Source: Arachis hypogaea
Taxonomy: Eukaryota > Streptophyta > Magnoliopsida > Fabales > Fabaceae
Reading direction: 5' to 3'
NCBI RefSeq assembly: GCF_003086295.3
Contig: NC_092044.1
Span: 8,706,843 to 8,770,842 of the forward strand
DNA length: 64,000 bases
Shown here: piece by piece, positions 22,521 to 46,400 of the stretch
Layout: the number at the start of each line of letters is the position of its first letter
Numbering within the stretch: position 1 is the stretch's first letter
Position numbers and translations under genes: made by a program
The notes under the pieces: model-generated
What the model saw: the letters and a program-made list of their open reading frames with translations, nothing else
Database searches by the model: none
Told to the model about the DNA's origin: nothing

Positions 22521-23006
22521 TGTTTCGAGGATTACATGAAACAGGGTTGTTTTGGACCTGAACGTGAGGTTCAGGCTCCTTTTGGGGCAGAGTCAGACAT
22601 TTGCTAGTATCGAGGTGCCGCTGCTCGAGTTCTTCGTGAGGAGTTGGGGGGAGTGGTATCTGCAAAGGATTCCAATACTTAAGTTAGTAAGGGTTTTAAA
22701 CAGGTTTTTAATAGATTTGGTTCGAAAAATACCTGAGGGCGTCAAGGTATTTATAAATGTGGATGTAGAGTCAATAATTACCTTTTAGAATAGTTTCACC
22801 TTTGATGGTGAATAACTGTTTTCTTCGGTTAGGAGGTTGTTGAGATCTCTCTTCTAGATGAAGGAGAGAGTTTGTAGGAGTCAGTTTAGTGATCCAAGTG
22901 GGTAGGACTAAGATTCGCATAATCGAGCCCAACTTCCATAAAGTCGGGTAGGATTGGGCTTTGCTCATTTTTAGGTATAGCTATGTTTTGGGCCAAGGTA
23001 TGAATA
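22521..23006. mobile_element. Solo LTR of the Ty3/gypsy family present at 54-59.5 kb
   Basis: Matches the LTR at 59003-59498 in the same order: TGTTTCGAGGATTAC (TGTTCCGAAGGTTAC), CTGAACGTGAGG, CTCCTTTTGGGGCAG, GAGTTCTTCGTGAGG, TACCTGAGG and TTGTTGAGATCTCTCTTCT. It is flanked by the direct pentamer AAATC (22516-22520 and 23007-23011). No internal retroelement sequence adjoins. The right terminus no longer ends in CA, so its exact end is uncertain. Confidence 0.72.
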
Positions 23007-23206
23007 AAATCCATTAAACAACTTTTCTCATATTTTTTCTTTTTTTTTTTGTTTGAATGTGTGAGTGTTCTATTTTAATTTATTAGAGGAGAAATATATT
23101 TTTTTTAATCAAAGAAAGCTAAGAAATTTTAGTGTTCGGGTTTATTTTTGTTGTGTCTGGCTTGTTTTTTACTCCATTTTAGTGTATTGAGCTTTCCTTG
23201 ATTAAA

Positions 23207-23456
23207 AAAAAATTATTATTTGTACCCATGAAAGATACAGACGCTGACAAATGTACCTATATAAGAATAAAACGACAATTGTAACTACGGAAGATGGCTT
23301 CCGTGTGCGAAGAGTACAACGGACCAATTACGTAACCAATGTCTGGGTATTCTTGGCATACGGAAGCCATCTTCTGTGGTTATAATTATCGTTTTATTCT
23401 TATATGGGTACATTTATCAGCGTCTGTATCTTTTATGGATATAAATGGTAATTTAT
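23207..23456. mobile_element. MITE with about 100-bp inverted repeats
   Basis: Left arm: GAAAGATACAGACGCTGACAAATGTAC, ATATAAGAATAAAACGACAATT, GGAAGATGGCTTCCGT. The right arm is its complement (for example ACGGAAGCCATCTTC, GTTTTATTCTTATATGGGTACATTT). The loop is only about 50 bp. Flanks GATTAAAAAAA and TATTCAAAAAAA may be a degraded target duplication. Confidence 0.78.
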
Positions 23457-23810
23457 TCAAAAAAATATATATATATCTTTTTTATTTAAAACAAATGAGG
23501 GAGAAGGCGAATAATCACATTAAAAACTTGGATGTGTCTCTATTTACATAAAGGTGTAAGATTAAATTAAACAAGATTAAAAAATTAAAATTCAAATAGT
23601 ATCTTTTTTTGTGACTAAATAAAAAAAAAGAAAGAGACAAAACCAAATTAATTGATTAGGTTCATATATAAATTTATTAGATGTTGAAACTCATTCTATA
23701 CTTGACTCCAATTCGAGTGAATGCCCGCGCGAGAAACAGTTGCTTTAGCCAAAAGAAAAAAAAGGAGAAAACTAGTAGACGACTATATACTCTTAAGTTT
23801 TATTACAATA

Positions 23811-24188
23811 TCAAATCAGATAATACATAAGAATGAAGAGTAACACTAAGAGAAATGTTCCAAAACCGAATTCAAATCCATCATCATCATTGCTAGATGA
23901 CATGCTTGCTTGACGGTTTATACCATAATAATAATAAGAAGAAGAAGAAGAAGAAGAATACTTTCCAATAAAGGGAAATAAAGAAGGAAAGTGCATAAGG
24001 ACATAAAATAAAAGAACAAGAAGCACCAATATGCAAGCCATGAAACTCTTCTCAACTTCGGATGCAAATTGATATAAAGATAATAGCATGTCTAAAATAG
24101 ACATTACACTTGACCAGTATATTATCAATCCCAAGCTTAGAACCAATAGAGAAGGTACCAATGGGGATGGCCCCTTTTCCATCTTCAT
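23811..24188 (-). CDS. Small predicted membrane protein, unknown function (125 aa)
   Basis: Start is ATG 24188 (the frame is open slightly further but that codon is GTG). About residues 10-32 and 46-70 are hydrophobic (SLLVLSLGLIIYWSSV and ACILVLLVLLFYVLM). A Ser/Tyr-rich loop (SSSSSSS, YYYY) and an acidic NDDDGFEFGFG stretch follow, then a third hydrophobic segment TFLLVLLFILMYYLI at the C-terminus. A TATA-like TATATAA lies about 70 bp upstream on the minus strand (near 24257-24263), fitting a real promoter. No intron is needed. I do not recognise the family. Three-helix topology and intact frame support a genuine gene; the GAA/TCN simple repeats are a caution. Confidence 0.6.
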   Translation of the reverse strand: MKMEKGPSPLVPSLLVLSLGLIIYWSSVMSILDMLLSLYQFASEVEKSFMACILVLLVLLFYVLMHFPSLFPFIGKYSSSSSSSYYYYGINRQASMSSSNDDDGFEFGFGTFLLVLLFILMYYLI

Positions 24189-24254
24189 CACATTCGTGAC
24201 TGATTTTTGTTTCCAATGTGGAAGATTAAATAATAATGTGATTTACAAGGAAGA

Positions 24255-24267
24255 GTTATATATGATT
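24255..24267 (-). promoter_or_regulatory. Putative TATA box for the 23811-24188 gene
   Basis: On the minus strand the sequence reads ATCATATATAACT about 70-80 bp before the start codon, a typical plant core-promoter distance. The assignment is positional only. Confidence 0.4.
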
Positions 24268-24289
24268 AAGGTCTTTGATTGTTGAAGAA

Positions 24290-25910
24290 CATAATGATGA
24301 TGAGTCTGATTTAATTTCAATATATTTGGTGCCTCAAATGATGGTTGAGCTATCCCAACGACTCTCAACAGAAAATTAACTGCCATATTTATTTAGACTT
24401 TAGAGTGCATCTGGTTGTGACATTTAGCCAATATTTTTTTCAGCTAAACCCATTAAATAAACTACCAACATATTTTATCTTCATGGTGCAATAATAATTT
24501 TTGCTTAATTATCACCATGTTCCCAACAACAGCAAATATAGCTTAATTAATTAATAAACCACAAAGTAGTTCAACCATAGAGTAATTAATGAAATTAAAA
24601 GGGGAGGAAGGTGCTTAATTTTCAAACATAATTGCTACATATTTTGTGCCAAAAATACGATCGACAGTTGCAGCCAACCGAACTCCTGCTATGGGCAATG
24701 GATTCAAAAGGTACGACCATTTTCGTTACAACATACAACTACCACACAATTTTTTGACGGTAATATTTTGTTTCTCACATTATTACCATCGGATTATTCT
24801 TTCAGTAAATTCGACAATAATCTCAATCTTTTTTAAATTATTGTGACGCAATTTTTTTTAATTTTAATTTTGATTTTTTTATTTAAATTTATTTTTTACA
24901 CAATTAATGGTCAATTTATAAATAATAGAAACTAATTATGTAATATTAAGTAATAAATATTCAATTAAATTAAAAGTTAAATAAATCAAATAAATACAAA
25001 AAAACAGTGAAACAAAGCCCTAATCGCTAAAGATTTTGGTAGTAGTAGTCATCGTCATTCTCGTAATTCTATTGAGTCGGCAAAAAAGACGGTGATGTCT
25101 GTGTCCCACCAGCAGCACACATCTAAGAAGGTTTAATTATATTAAATTAATTACTGTCCACTTCTAAAACCATCCCTCTTTAGTCTCAGTAAAAATCTTC
25201 TTGTAATTTGGTGGGTATTTCTCTTTGCCTTGTGAACGTATTTCGATGGATTAAGTTGTTTTTGTTCTTCCATCAAGAACAAAACCTTGAAGTCTAAAGT
25301 ACCAAAGTATTAGAAACAAAACACAAAATTTCTACTTGCAAGAATAAGAACAATGATATCCACTTAGAAATAATGACAGCAACAAACACACACCAATGTA
25401 GCGAAAAATTGCACAGAAAACAAAAAAATAGACACAATCACATCAAAATTTTTAAAAAGTACCTTATTGTAAGAATTAAAAATCATGAGTCACTAGAATT
25501 CAAAAATAGTTTCACTATGATCAAAATAATATATAAGAAGATCACTAATTATTGTACAATAGATACATATAACAAGTCAATTAATCTAAATATCAAATCT
25601 TATAAACAAGAACTAAGAAAATAAAAATATCACAAAATAGAATTGCTTTTGCATGACCCACAAATTCAATCATAGATCTTATCTAAAAAATTTGAATGAT
25701 CAAAGTAACTATTTAAGTATCTTGAATATATACGTTGTCTAAATTTAAACTCGATCCAACAATTAATAAATTTTTATTGAATAATTTATGTGTGTGAAAA
25801 AATAAAGTGATTATTTATTTTTACTTAATAAGATCCTTATGTGAGAACATTGCACTATTAATTATTAACTGATTTTCAAATTAATTAATTGGTTTAGTGT
25901 TGACTCCCAA
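24290..25910. other. AT-rich intergenic sequence, no gene seen
   Basis: Only short open frames without domains. A less AT-rich patch at 25010-25130 and another at 25180-25290 could be old gene debris but match nothing I recognise. Confidence 0.55.
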
Positions 25911-25924
25911 TTTTTTTTTAATTT

Positions 25925-28359
25925 CGCTAGGGAACCAATGAAGTATCTATACAATGTGTACAATGAGTTATTTATTTGGCCCAATTTAAATTAAAATTAA
26001 AAATGTACCCACTTTTTACCCCAGTGTAACAAAACCCTTCAGTTTCACTTTAATTCTAACATTCTAATCCTTATTTCAAATTTTATCCAATCCCTTCTTT
26101 GTGAACGACGGCACACCTCTCACCCTCTTCCTCATGAGCTCTGATAACCATCCCACCACAGCGCCGCTGACTGACATCGCATCTCCCTCATCACCTTTCA
26201 GCCCTCAATACCAGGCATAAAAAATAACTATCTATTTTATCTATGAAAGTAACCATCCAATTCCATATGAAATTAACCATCCAGTTTATTATATCTATAA
26301 ACAGGATTTTTTTTTTCCAAATACAAAATGCTTGTTGAGCTAATTCCTTAATTAGAGTATTGAGATTTTGTTCATGAGACTTGATGAAGATTAACATGTG
26401 ATTGCCCATTCATTTTCTGAACTTATCTGAATGTATTGGTAGAATATCTTTTAATTATGACATATTTATCAGGCGACAAAAATAACCATTTATTTTGTCT
26501 ATAAAAATAACCATCCGAATCCATATTAAACTGAAAGACAATATATTTAACATGTGATTACTTAAATAACCATCCACGTATGAATAGAAATAATTATCTG
26601 CTAACATAGTGAACATATAGATTATTCGTCATTAACCACAACGTATAACACTTTTGAGTTAAACTTCTCCTTAATCACATATTCATAATACTAACGGCAT
26701 ATGTTTTATTAAAAAAATTTACACTTTGTGATAAATTTACATTATGGAATATGACATAATTAAGTAGAATTTAGCAATGTAATTGCATGTCTATTATAAC
26801 TTAATCACTTATATCTAATTGCAACAACTCCAAACATATTTGAATTCAGTTAATGATAAACTAAATCCAACTCAACAAGATGATCATGTTGTGTCTCATT
26901 AGTTTTTAGCTCCAGTCACTTCCACAACCTGCAATCGAACACAAATAAAAAAAGCCAACCAAAGAAATTAAGTGATATATGGTACTATAATCCCACAAAC
27001 ACACAAGAATAACTATGATCAATAACCTAAAATAGAAACATTACTTATTATTGAAAACACATTATAAAATCACAAAAAGAAGATATACACACATAAGTGA
27101 GAGTGATGATGCATGTGATCATTTATGTTCAAAATCAACATGAATAAACCATTTCATTCAAATCACTCAATAAAACATATATGCACTTCTTAAAAATATA
27201 CCAAATAATTGATAACATCTGAATTTTTAAGCAAATTGGTGTTTTGATAAAAAAAAATCACAAACAAGTGCATAATAAAATTCAAGCTCAAACATCATTA
27301 GAAATCACATAAAACTGCACAATTATAAATTATAATGCCTCATGGGAATAGATTTTAAGTCAAATGCTGGTCATACATAAGAATTAAACAAAAAAATTTC
27401 ATTTAGACATTTCATCAAGCATATGGTGTGCATCATGTGTAAACAGAGCATTAAGCTCAATGGAAGCGACAATCAACCCATAAAATTCAGCCAACAAACA
27501 CATTCAATCTAGCAACAGATATTAACTAGTCCTAAGCCTAATCTATACGCAGAAACTAGAATTAAAAGCAATGAAATAAATAAATAAAATAGAAAAAACA
27601 GAGGACAAGGAAAAGGATGGAACCTACGTTGATGAAGGAGAGAAAGAAAAACGGGGAAGTGATGGTGTTGCAGCGGCACAGAACTTAGCCACTGTTGGGT
27701 TGCACCGGAGTGTTGCTCGCCGAAACTGGCAGGCGCGAACAGGGGCGTCGGGCAACGAACACGGCAGGGAGAAATGGAGAAAAAGAAAAGAAAGAGAAGA
27801 GAGAGAGGGTGGACGACGGTGGTCGCCGGTGGTGGTTGCGGACGATTTGATGGGGTTGGTTAGCTGGGAGGGTGATGGTTAGGGTGATCTGGATTGAGAA
27901 AACGAAGAACAGAGATAAGGGTTGGGTAGAGAAGAAGCGATGGTGCGGCAGCGTGACAGCATGTTGCTGCCCTTTACGTCCCCTCCTACATCAATGGCGG
28001 TGGCTGTGGCAGTCGGGTTGTTATGAGTAAGGCGGCACGACGTTGAGAGTTTGACAGAGAGGGATTAGCGTGCGAGGGAGAGGAATTAGGTACTAAATAG
28101 AGAGAATAGATTTGGACGGCAGGCAGTGATCGTGAACGCGCTGCACTGGCAAGATTCTCGAAAAAATGGAGAGAATGGTGGTAACGGCGTATTGAGAGAG
28201 GGGATTCTTATTTTGATTCTATAACTGACGGTAATCCTAATTTATTTCAAATTTTAAATTAAAAATAATTTAAAATTAATTAATTACTCATAATATATTT
28301 TAACTTTCAATTTAATCCCATTGTATACATTGTACAATATTTCTATTGACTTCTCATAT
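25925..28359. mobile_element. Candidate non-autonomous TIR transposon, 2.4 kb
   Basis: The ends are imperfect inverted repeats of about 40 bp: CTATACAATGTGTACAATG on the left against CCCATTGTATACATTGTAC on the right. They are flanked by identical 14-mers TTTTTTTTTAATTT (25911-25924 and 28360-28373), consistent with a target duplication though inflated by the T-run. The interior is AT-rich with repeated ATAACCATCCA-like motifs (26220-26580). A sharply GC- and purine-rich block lies at about 27600-28200. No transposase is encoded. Confidence 0.5.
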
Positions 28360-28496
28360 TTTTTTTTTAATTTAAAATGTATAACTTCAAAACAAAGGAA
28401 ACAATTCAATCATTTTCTTTCCGATTCTCTATTTGTTTATTTACTTATTTACGCAAGATAAAATAATTTCTTTATATCACTTTAAATATACTCCAA

Positions 28497-30629
28497 CTAC
28501 AAAATAGAACAAGAATTTGGATTCTCATCACTAAAAAGCTGAGGACCATAAACATAGTGAATGAAATAAGGAACATTCTCTTTTGTCTTAGTCTCATCTT
28601 TTTCCTTTGTTGTTTCGCCATCTTTCTTCTTTGTTGATTCACCAGATTTTTCTCCTTCTTCTTTGACTTCTTTTTTCTCCACCATTTTCAATTCCTTTAT
28701 GGAAATAACCTCTGCATTTTTGTGCACCTTTTTTTTCATGAATGATATCAACTTCTCTTCTTCAATTGTGCCTTCAACTGTAACAGTGTGCACTTTCTTG
28801 TCTATTTTAACATTGAAAATACCTACATGAAATTATAATAGCGAGTCTTAAAATAATGGGTATATTCAAATTATTTAGATGTAATTATGTAAATCCATAT
28901 TTCTTCCATTTTACAATAATGGATTCAAAAAAAAGAAAATACATAAATAGAATTAATATTATACTTTTTTTTAAAAAATATCATTATTAAGTGTAATTTA
29001 AAAAAAAAATTAGTGGAAACTCACGTGTAATTATCTTCATACATGTAGAGTTGATAATTAAGAATCGTTAGATTATAATTTAGTCAAATCTGTCAAATCA
29101 TCTAACCATTCTTAACTATCAACTTTATGTGAAGACAACTACAAGTAACTCTCCACCTAAAACATTATATTACCTAAATAATATAAATGAGGAAAATATT
29201 TTAAATTATTTAAAATGAAAAAAAATAAAACAAATATTTTAAAACTAACATAGTGGTTGAATTACCTTTATGCTTCAGCAACATGGTTCTGAGATCAGCT
29301 TCACATTTGTCACAATGCATGTGCGTCTTCACCGTAATTGTCCGTACAATTGGCTTCAAAATATAGACATGGCCATGTGAAAAATAATTTCCGAATGAAA
29401 AAAATCTACTTAAAACATTATTAAACATAGATACACAAAAGATATATATAAAAATAAAAAATACCAATAAAGAGAAAATTTAAATAAGTAAAATTATAAG
29501 TACTAATACTCAAAAGATAAGAAATAAACTATAAACCCAAATCACTGAGAGCTATAAATGAAAAATGTTATTTCATTTAAGAGTTTAATTCATGTGTGTC
29601 CTAAATTATTATTAGAGAAAATTTTTAAATTTTTTAATAAATAAATAACAAATGTATTAAAATTTCAAATGTTGTATATTTTCAACAATTTTTTTCAATT
29701 GATAACTGGCCCTAAATAATATTTACTTTAAATGTATATTTAATAACTATTACCCATATATTAAAGGAATAACTTACTTCTTTCTTTTCCTTTGGCTTTG
29801 AATCCGTGGGAATATTCTCCTTGGGCTTGATCTTTGGTGATATTAATTCAACTTTTCTCTTGCTTTTCTTCTCTATAATCTTCAATATTTTCAGAGGATC
29901 TAATTTTCCTTTTGCTTTGATCTCCCCTTTCTCAGTATCTATTTCAACACTGTGCACCCCTGCTCAGAATTCACCATCTATTTAAACCATTGATTCCATT
30001 TATAAATGGTAAATATCATTAATAATTAGTAATGATTAAAAAAAAAACATATATAAGATTTTCTCATGGTAAATATTGAAATACAAAAATACAGTGTAGC
30101 TAAAGAGACAAATGAGAGAGAAAATGACACAAGCACATGAGAAAATATTAATTATTAAATAATAATTTAGCAATATCAAGTTAGTTGAATAGTGTAGCTA
30201 AATTCAGTTGAGTTTGGACAACAAAGCATCCACATATCATTGAGCTGAAGTCTTTATAATAATAAGATTTGCTCATGGTAAATATTGAAATACAAAAATA
30301 CTATTTATATACCAAAACAACCATCAAAATCACTTATTATGTATTTGTGTTTAAATAATACATATGTTATTTAATTTATTTTTAATGTGTATTTTATATT
30401 TTAATATGTATTTTATACTAATAAGTGATTTTGATGACAGATTTTGATATATACGTAGTATGGTTGATTAAAATAAAAATAACACTTATAATTAAAATCC
30501 AAATATACCTTCAATAGTGAGGAGATGCTTCTTGATATTGCTCCCACATTTAGGGCAATGCAAATTAACTTTGTAAATGGCAGTAATTACTTCAATGATT
30601 TCCTCCTTTTCTTCTTTCCCTGCTCCCAT
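28497..30629 (-). CDS. Heavy-metal-associated isoprenylated plant protein (HIPP), two HMA domains
   Basis: Four exons on the minus strand: 30629-30509, 29959-29778, 29353-29266, 28822-28497 (717 nt, 238 aa). All introns are GT-AG and phases agree. HMA domain 1 spans exons 1-2 (VNLHCPKCGSNIKKHL at about residues 21-36). A Lys/Pro-rich linker follows, and HMA domain 2 spans exons 3-4 (THMHCDKCEADLRTML at about residues 111-126). Each keeps the CxxC metal-binding pair. The tail is a Lys/Glu repeat region ending NPNSCSIL. The last four residues form a CaaX box; terminal Leu favours geranylgeranylation, hence probable membrane association. HIPPs bind metals such as Cu, Zn or Cd and act in metal homeostasis and stress. 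Introns 1 and 3 host MITEs without disturbing splice sites. The frame is intact throughout. Confidence 0.88.
29012..29157. mobile_element. MITE family A copy 2, in HIPP intron 3
   Basis: About 146 bp. Left GTGGAAACTCACGTG and inner AGTTGATAATTAAGAATCGTTAGAT complement the right-hand ATCTAACCATTCTTAACTATCAACT and CTCCACC. Same family as 5155-5289 (shared GTGGAAACTCA, AGTTGATA, GTTAGAT, TTTGAC motifs). It lies wholly within intron 3 (28823-29265). Confidence 0.75.
30305..30457. mobile_element. MITE family B copy 1, in HIPP intron 1
   Basis: Foldback with ends TATACCAAAACAACCATCAAAATCACTTATTA and its complement TAATAAGTGATTTTGATGACAGATTTTGATATATA. The AT-rich middle (TTAATTTATTTTTAATGTG, AATATGTATTTTATA) matches the inverted copy at 60590-60745. 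Just outside, a segment CTCATGGTAAATATTGAAATACAAAAATAC is repeated at about 30064 and 30262. Confidence 0.72.
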
Positions 30630-30639
30630 TTTCTATTGT

Positions 30640-31450
30640 TGCAAGGAACGAATGCTCGGAATCACAGAAACATATTAGGATTGGTTATTATTAGTAGTGC
30701 AAGTTTCTTAACCAACCTGCTTTGTTGGTTCAACTATCTAACTAATGGTAGCTCACCAGTTACTTCAAACTTGCTTACACAAAGTCATACACTTTTTTTT
30801 TTTGTTCACGATATCTCTTAATTTAGCAGGTCAATGATTGATTTGTTGTGACTTTGAATTTCATTTAAGGGTTTGTTATTGGCCAATAAATTGCTACATA
30901 CACAATGTTGAATTCGAACCCCAACACCTATGTAACCACTTGACCAACATAAATTGATTTTATGACATACAAAATTATAATAAAAAATCTACACGAGCAT
31001 TGCCCCCCAAAATTTGAGAAGCACAACATAAAGGTGGAAAAGTTAAGACATGCTTACATACCATTTCATCCTTAAAGATCTTGAGGCATATCTTCCTGTT
31101 AATATAGTGGTTGGGCAAACATAACTGCTCTTAAAGTCACATTTTGTATTACCCATTATGCCCTTAATTAACAACCCCCAACCCTAACAGCAAACACACT
31201 TGTGCTTGTCTGCTTGACATATATCTTCACTGAATTCAACAATAATACTTAAGTCACTGGTTGGAGGGTGTAAAATTTCAATATAATCATCAACCAGTCT
31301 GTCCAATCAATAATAATAATTTAAAAAAAAAAAAGATAGCTTCAAATAATTATAGATGATTTTGCACTAATTGAAAATTTTAATAGTATTCTAAAAGGAA
31401 ATTAATGTACAAGCAGCAACATGAAAAATTTTACATAACAATCACGTGAT
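30640..31450. other. Intergenic region between the HIPP and SEC23 genes
   Basis: Holds the HIPP upstream region (minus strand) and the sequence downstream of SEC23. The SEC23 3' untranslated region should lie just left of 31455. No other gene is recognised. Confidence 0.55.
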
Positions 31451-31454
31451 ATTT

Positions 31455-42866
<11,412 letters not shown>

Positions 42867-43113
42867 GAATCACGTATTGAGTAATGGATTCGGTTTCAAA
42901 TTGAGATTTGGAATTGAGTTAGCTAACGATGAGGAGGAGACACAGGCGGAGAGAGTGATAAAGTGAGGAGGTCTCCAGTTTAACAATAATTTCATGTTTC
43001 ATGGGTCCACACGAGTACATGACACAAAATGAGTGTATGACTACTACAATTTATGAGTAACAGTAAATTTATTTAAAAGGTTTTTCAAGAGCAATGCTAC
43101 ACAATTTATTAAT

Positions 43114-43210
43114 GGGAAAAGCTCTGCATACAAACCATTGTATGCTTTACAAGTTCATTAAACAATAAAATCAAAATACGCGCTGCTCCACGTACGTTGA
43201 TTATATGTGC
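43114..43210 (+). repeat. MULE-2 left terminal inverted repeat
   Basis: Aligns imperfectly with the complement of about 52500-52608. The outer 20 bases and the CAAAATACGCGC block are the best conserved parts. The inner limit is approximate. Confidence 0.75.
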
Positions 43211-43464
43211 TATATAACATTCCGCGTATATCTAATTATCAAATTTAAAATATTTGTTTCCTTCTTCGTTTTCGATATTTTGAGATTTGGTTGTTCTTCT
43301 TCTCGCGCGTCTTTCCTCCTTCTTCTCCATCGTTCTTTTCCTCTCCTTTTCTCACTAGTATGTTCTTTGTTTACGTTACCTTTTTTCTCTCTGCAACTCG
43401 AGCTTCGTTTTCTATTTTGATTTGTTGTTTTCTGAAATCAAAATTTGAACTCGTTTTGAAGATA

Positions 43465-46400
43465 ATGGATCATTCAAATGAAGATTGTCAGCTGAATCCA
43501 GGCAAAGTGGATTATGAATTTGAATCTAACGAAGTTCCTGAGGTTTGATTTACATAGGATTAGTATGAATTTTCTTTCAATAATTTGTATAACATTGTGT
43601 AGTTGAAAAATTGCTGAACATTGATTGTGAAAGTAACACGTTAACATGAATCTGTCAATTCAATGTATTAGTTGTGATTAATTACCTGGAATTTATAGCA
43701 GAAGCTCCGGGGTAGATCAATTCTTCTTTGGGTGTATTTTAGCTAGAAGTGTGGGTGTATCTACACTTTACTGGTTTTTTGTTATTTTAATTGAGTTGTT
43801 GTTGTTTAGGTGTATTATATCAGACATGATTGGGTGTGTTTTTAGTTTTTGACATGGTGTATTCTGCAGCCTGTGTATTTACAGTTTATGACTTTAAAGG
43901 TCATTCTGTAGTTGAGTTGTTACGGTTCGGGTATATCATATTAGACATGATTGGGTGTATTTGAATCATATCTATGGGTGTATTCACAGTTCTGACACGG
44001 TGTATTGTGCAGCCTCTCTCGGTTGTTGATGACGAGCTTGTTCCGAAGGTCGGAATGACCTTTACCACCCTTGAAGATGCTGAAAAAATTTTACAGGAGC
44101 TACGCCAAGGCTGCAGGTTTCTCTACAAGAGTTCGGTGCACAAATAGGAAGGGAAACGAGATTAAGAATCAACTGATTACATGTAGCAGAGAGGGAAAAT
44201 GGAAATCTAAAATATCTCCGACTGAGAAGACCAATCCGACAGCCGGTTTAAACTGTCCTGCAAGAATTTATATACACACATTGAAGGATGTCGGTGCTTG
44301 GATTATTTCAAAGGTTGTGTTGGATCATTTACACCCCTGCTGTCCAAGCAAAGCAGAGATGCTCAAACAGCACAGGGAACTAAGCATGTCCATTCGTCGT
44401 ACGATAGAGAATAACGAGGAGGCCGGTATCAGACCAAGCAAAACCTACCAATCATTTGTTGCGGCTGCCGGGGGTCACCGCGAGTTAAATTTTATCGAAA
44501 AGGACGTGAGAAATTACATTACCAGGGAAGTGCGAAATGTTTCCGAACAAGAAGATGCAAAGGAATTCGGAAAATATTTCTTAAGAATGAAAGAGAAGAA
44601 TCTGAATTTCTTTTTTGAGCTCGAACTCGAGGAGGATCAATCGATTAAGCTGGCTTTTTGGGCCGATGCAAGAAGCAGAGCCGACTTTGAGTATTTCGGA
44701 GACGTCATTTCATTCGACACCACCTACAATACAAACAGGTAACAAACTGTCCCTGTTTATGATGCTAAATTAATTTATTTTTACGAATCCGCAGCAGAGG
44801 TGTATATTGGCTATTTCATTGGGTGTATTCTAAGCATATGTTGAGGTGTACCTAATGATTTTGCATTCTGGACCATGGTAATTTGTTTCAGGTATAATTT
44901 GGTCTGTGGTTCTTTTGTCGGGGTGAATCACCACGGTCAGTCAACACTTCTCGGATGCTCTTTGATGAAGAACGAAGAAATTGAATCATTCAAATGGTTA
45001 TTTCAATGCTGGCTTCGTTGCATGGGAGGAAACGCTCCGAAAGGGTTTCTCACCGATCAGTGTGCATCAATGAAAAGGGCTTTAGATGCCTGTATGCCAA
45101 CAACAGTTCACCGCTGGTGTATTTGGCACATCATAAAGAAGATTCCAAGCAAATTAAACGGGTACAAGGGACATGCCGATATCGAACAAGAAATGAGCCA
45201 TGTTGTTTGGAACTCTCATAGCAAAGACTCATTCGATAGGAATTGGAACGATTTTCTGCTGAATTTTGGTCTTGCGGACAACAAGTGGCTTTCAGGTAAT
45301 GTGTTTTTAAAATCTGCAGCAGAGGTGTAAATTGTATGTTCTCTTGGGTGTATTTTATAGTCTGTGTTTGGGTGTATTATGCAAATCTGTACTAAGACCG
45401 TCACATATGGGTTCCTATCTATCTAGATCACCACTTCTGGGCAGGGATGAGAAGCACACAAAGGAGCGAGAGCATGCATTCATTTTTTAACAAGTACATC
45501 ACCCGGAACAGCTCACTTATTCAGTTCGTCAAACAATACGATAATTACCTCGGAAGCAAGGAGTAAGCAGAGAGAGAATCAGATGCTGCAGATTTTCATA
45601 CGGTCATACCGTGTGCAACCAAATCCTCCATTGAAGCTCAGTTTCAAGATGCGTACACTCATGCAAAGTTTAAGGAAGTCCAAGCGCAATTCAGAGGAAA
45701 GGCGAATTGCATCACCAGATTAAAGAATTTCGCTCTAGGCTATTCAATATACGAAGTCGGAGAACAAGTTTCCAGCTCAATATTCAACAAGTTCGCGGTT
45801 ACCTACGACTCAGTTGCAGCCGAGGTAAAATGCCAATGTTTATTATTCGAGTCGAGAGGGATACTGTGCCGTCACGCACTAAGCGTGTTAAGCTTCGAAC
45901 AAGTAAGCCAAGTGTCCCCTAGATATATACTGGAACGATGGAGCAAGAAGGTAAAGAGGCGACACACACACATCAAGAGCAGCCACGACGAGCCACTAAT
46001 GGAGCCAAGAAGCAAGAGGTTCGACCAATTGGTTTTTCATTCGCAAAATATTTGCGAATTTGCCTCCGAATCGGAGGAGCTGACTGCAATTCTGCACCGA
46101 GCGTACGATAACGTGATGGCCGAGATGGAAGCATTAAAAGCCAAAAGGAAGGGGACATCTTCTTTTTCCCACGAAGACGCCAACTTGGAATCCGTTAACG
46201 AGCTTCAAAGCCCGCCAAGGATTCGAACAAGAGGACGTCCAAAAAACAAGCTAGGTTCAAAGCTGGAGAAACAGATTGCAAATGCCACAAAGAAGAAGAA
46301 GACGAAAGTTTTAAGCGAGGTAAAAGTAATGTTCTTTAAATTTGTGGCGATTGAGTTTATTTTTCTCGTTAATAGTTTAGCTAATGTGTGAGTGTTATAT

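Noticed and set aside
27700..27882. Arg-rich open frame in the GC-rich block
   Set aside because: Purine-rich repeat-like sequence; 60 codons without recognisable motif, inside a candidate transposon.
43205..43548. Upstream part of the frame overlapping the transposase first exon
   Set aside because: Only the part from ATG 43465 fits the spliced gene; the rest is 5' leader near the TIR.
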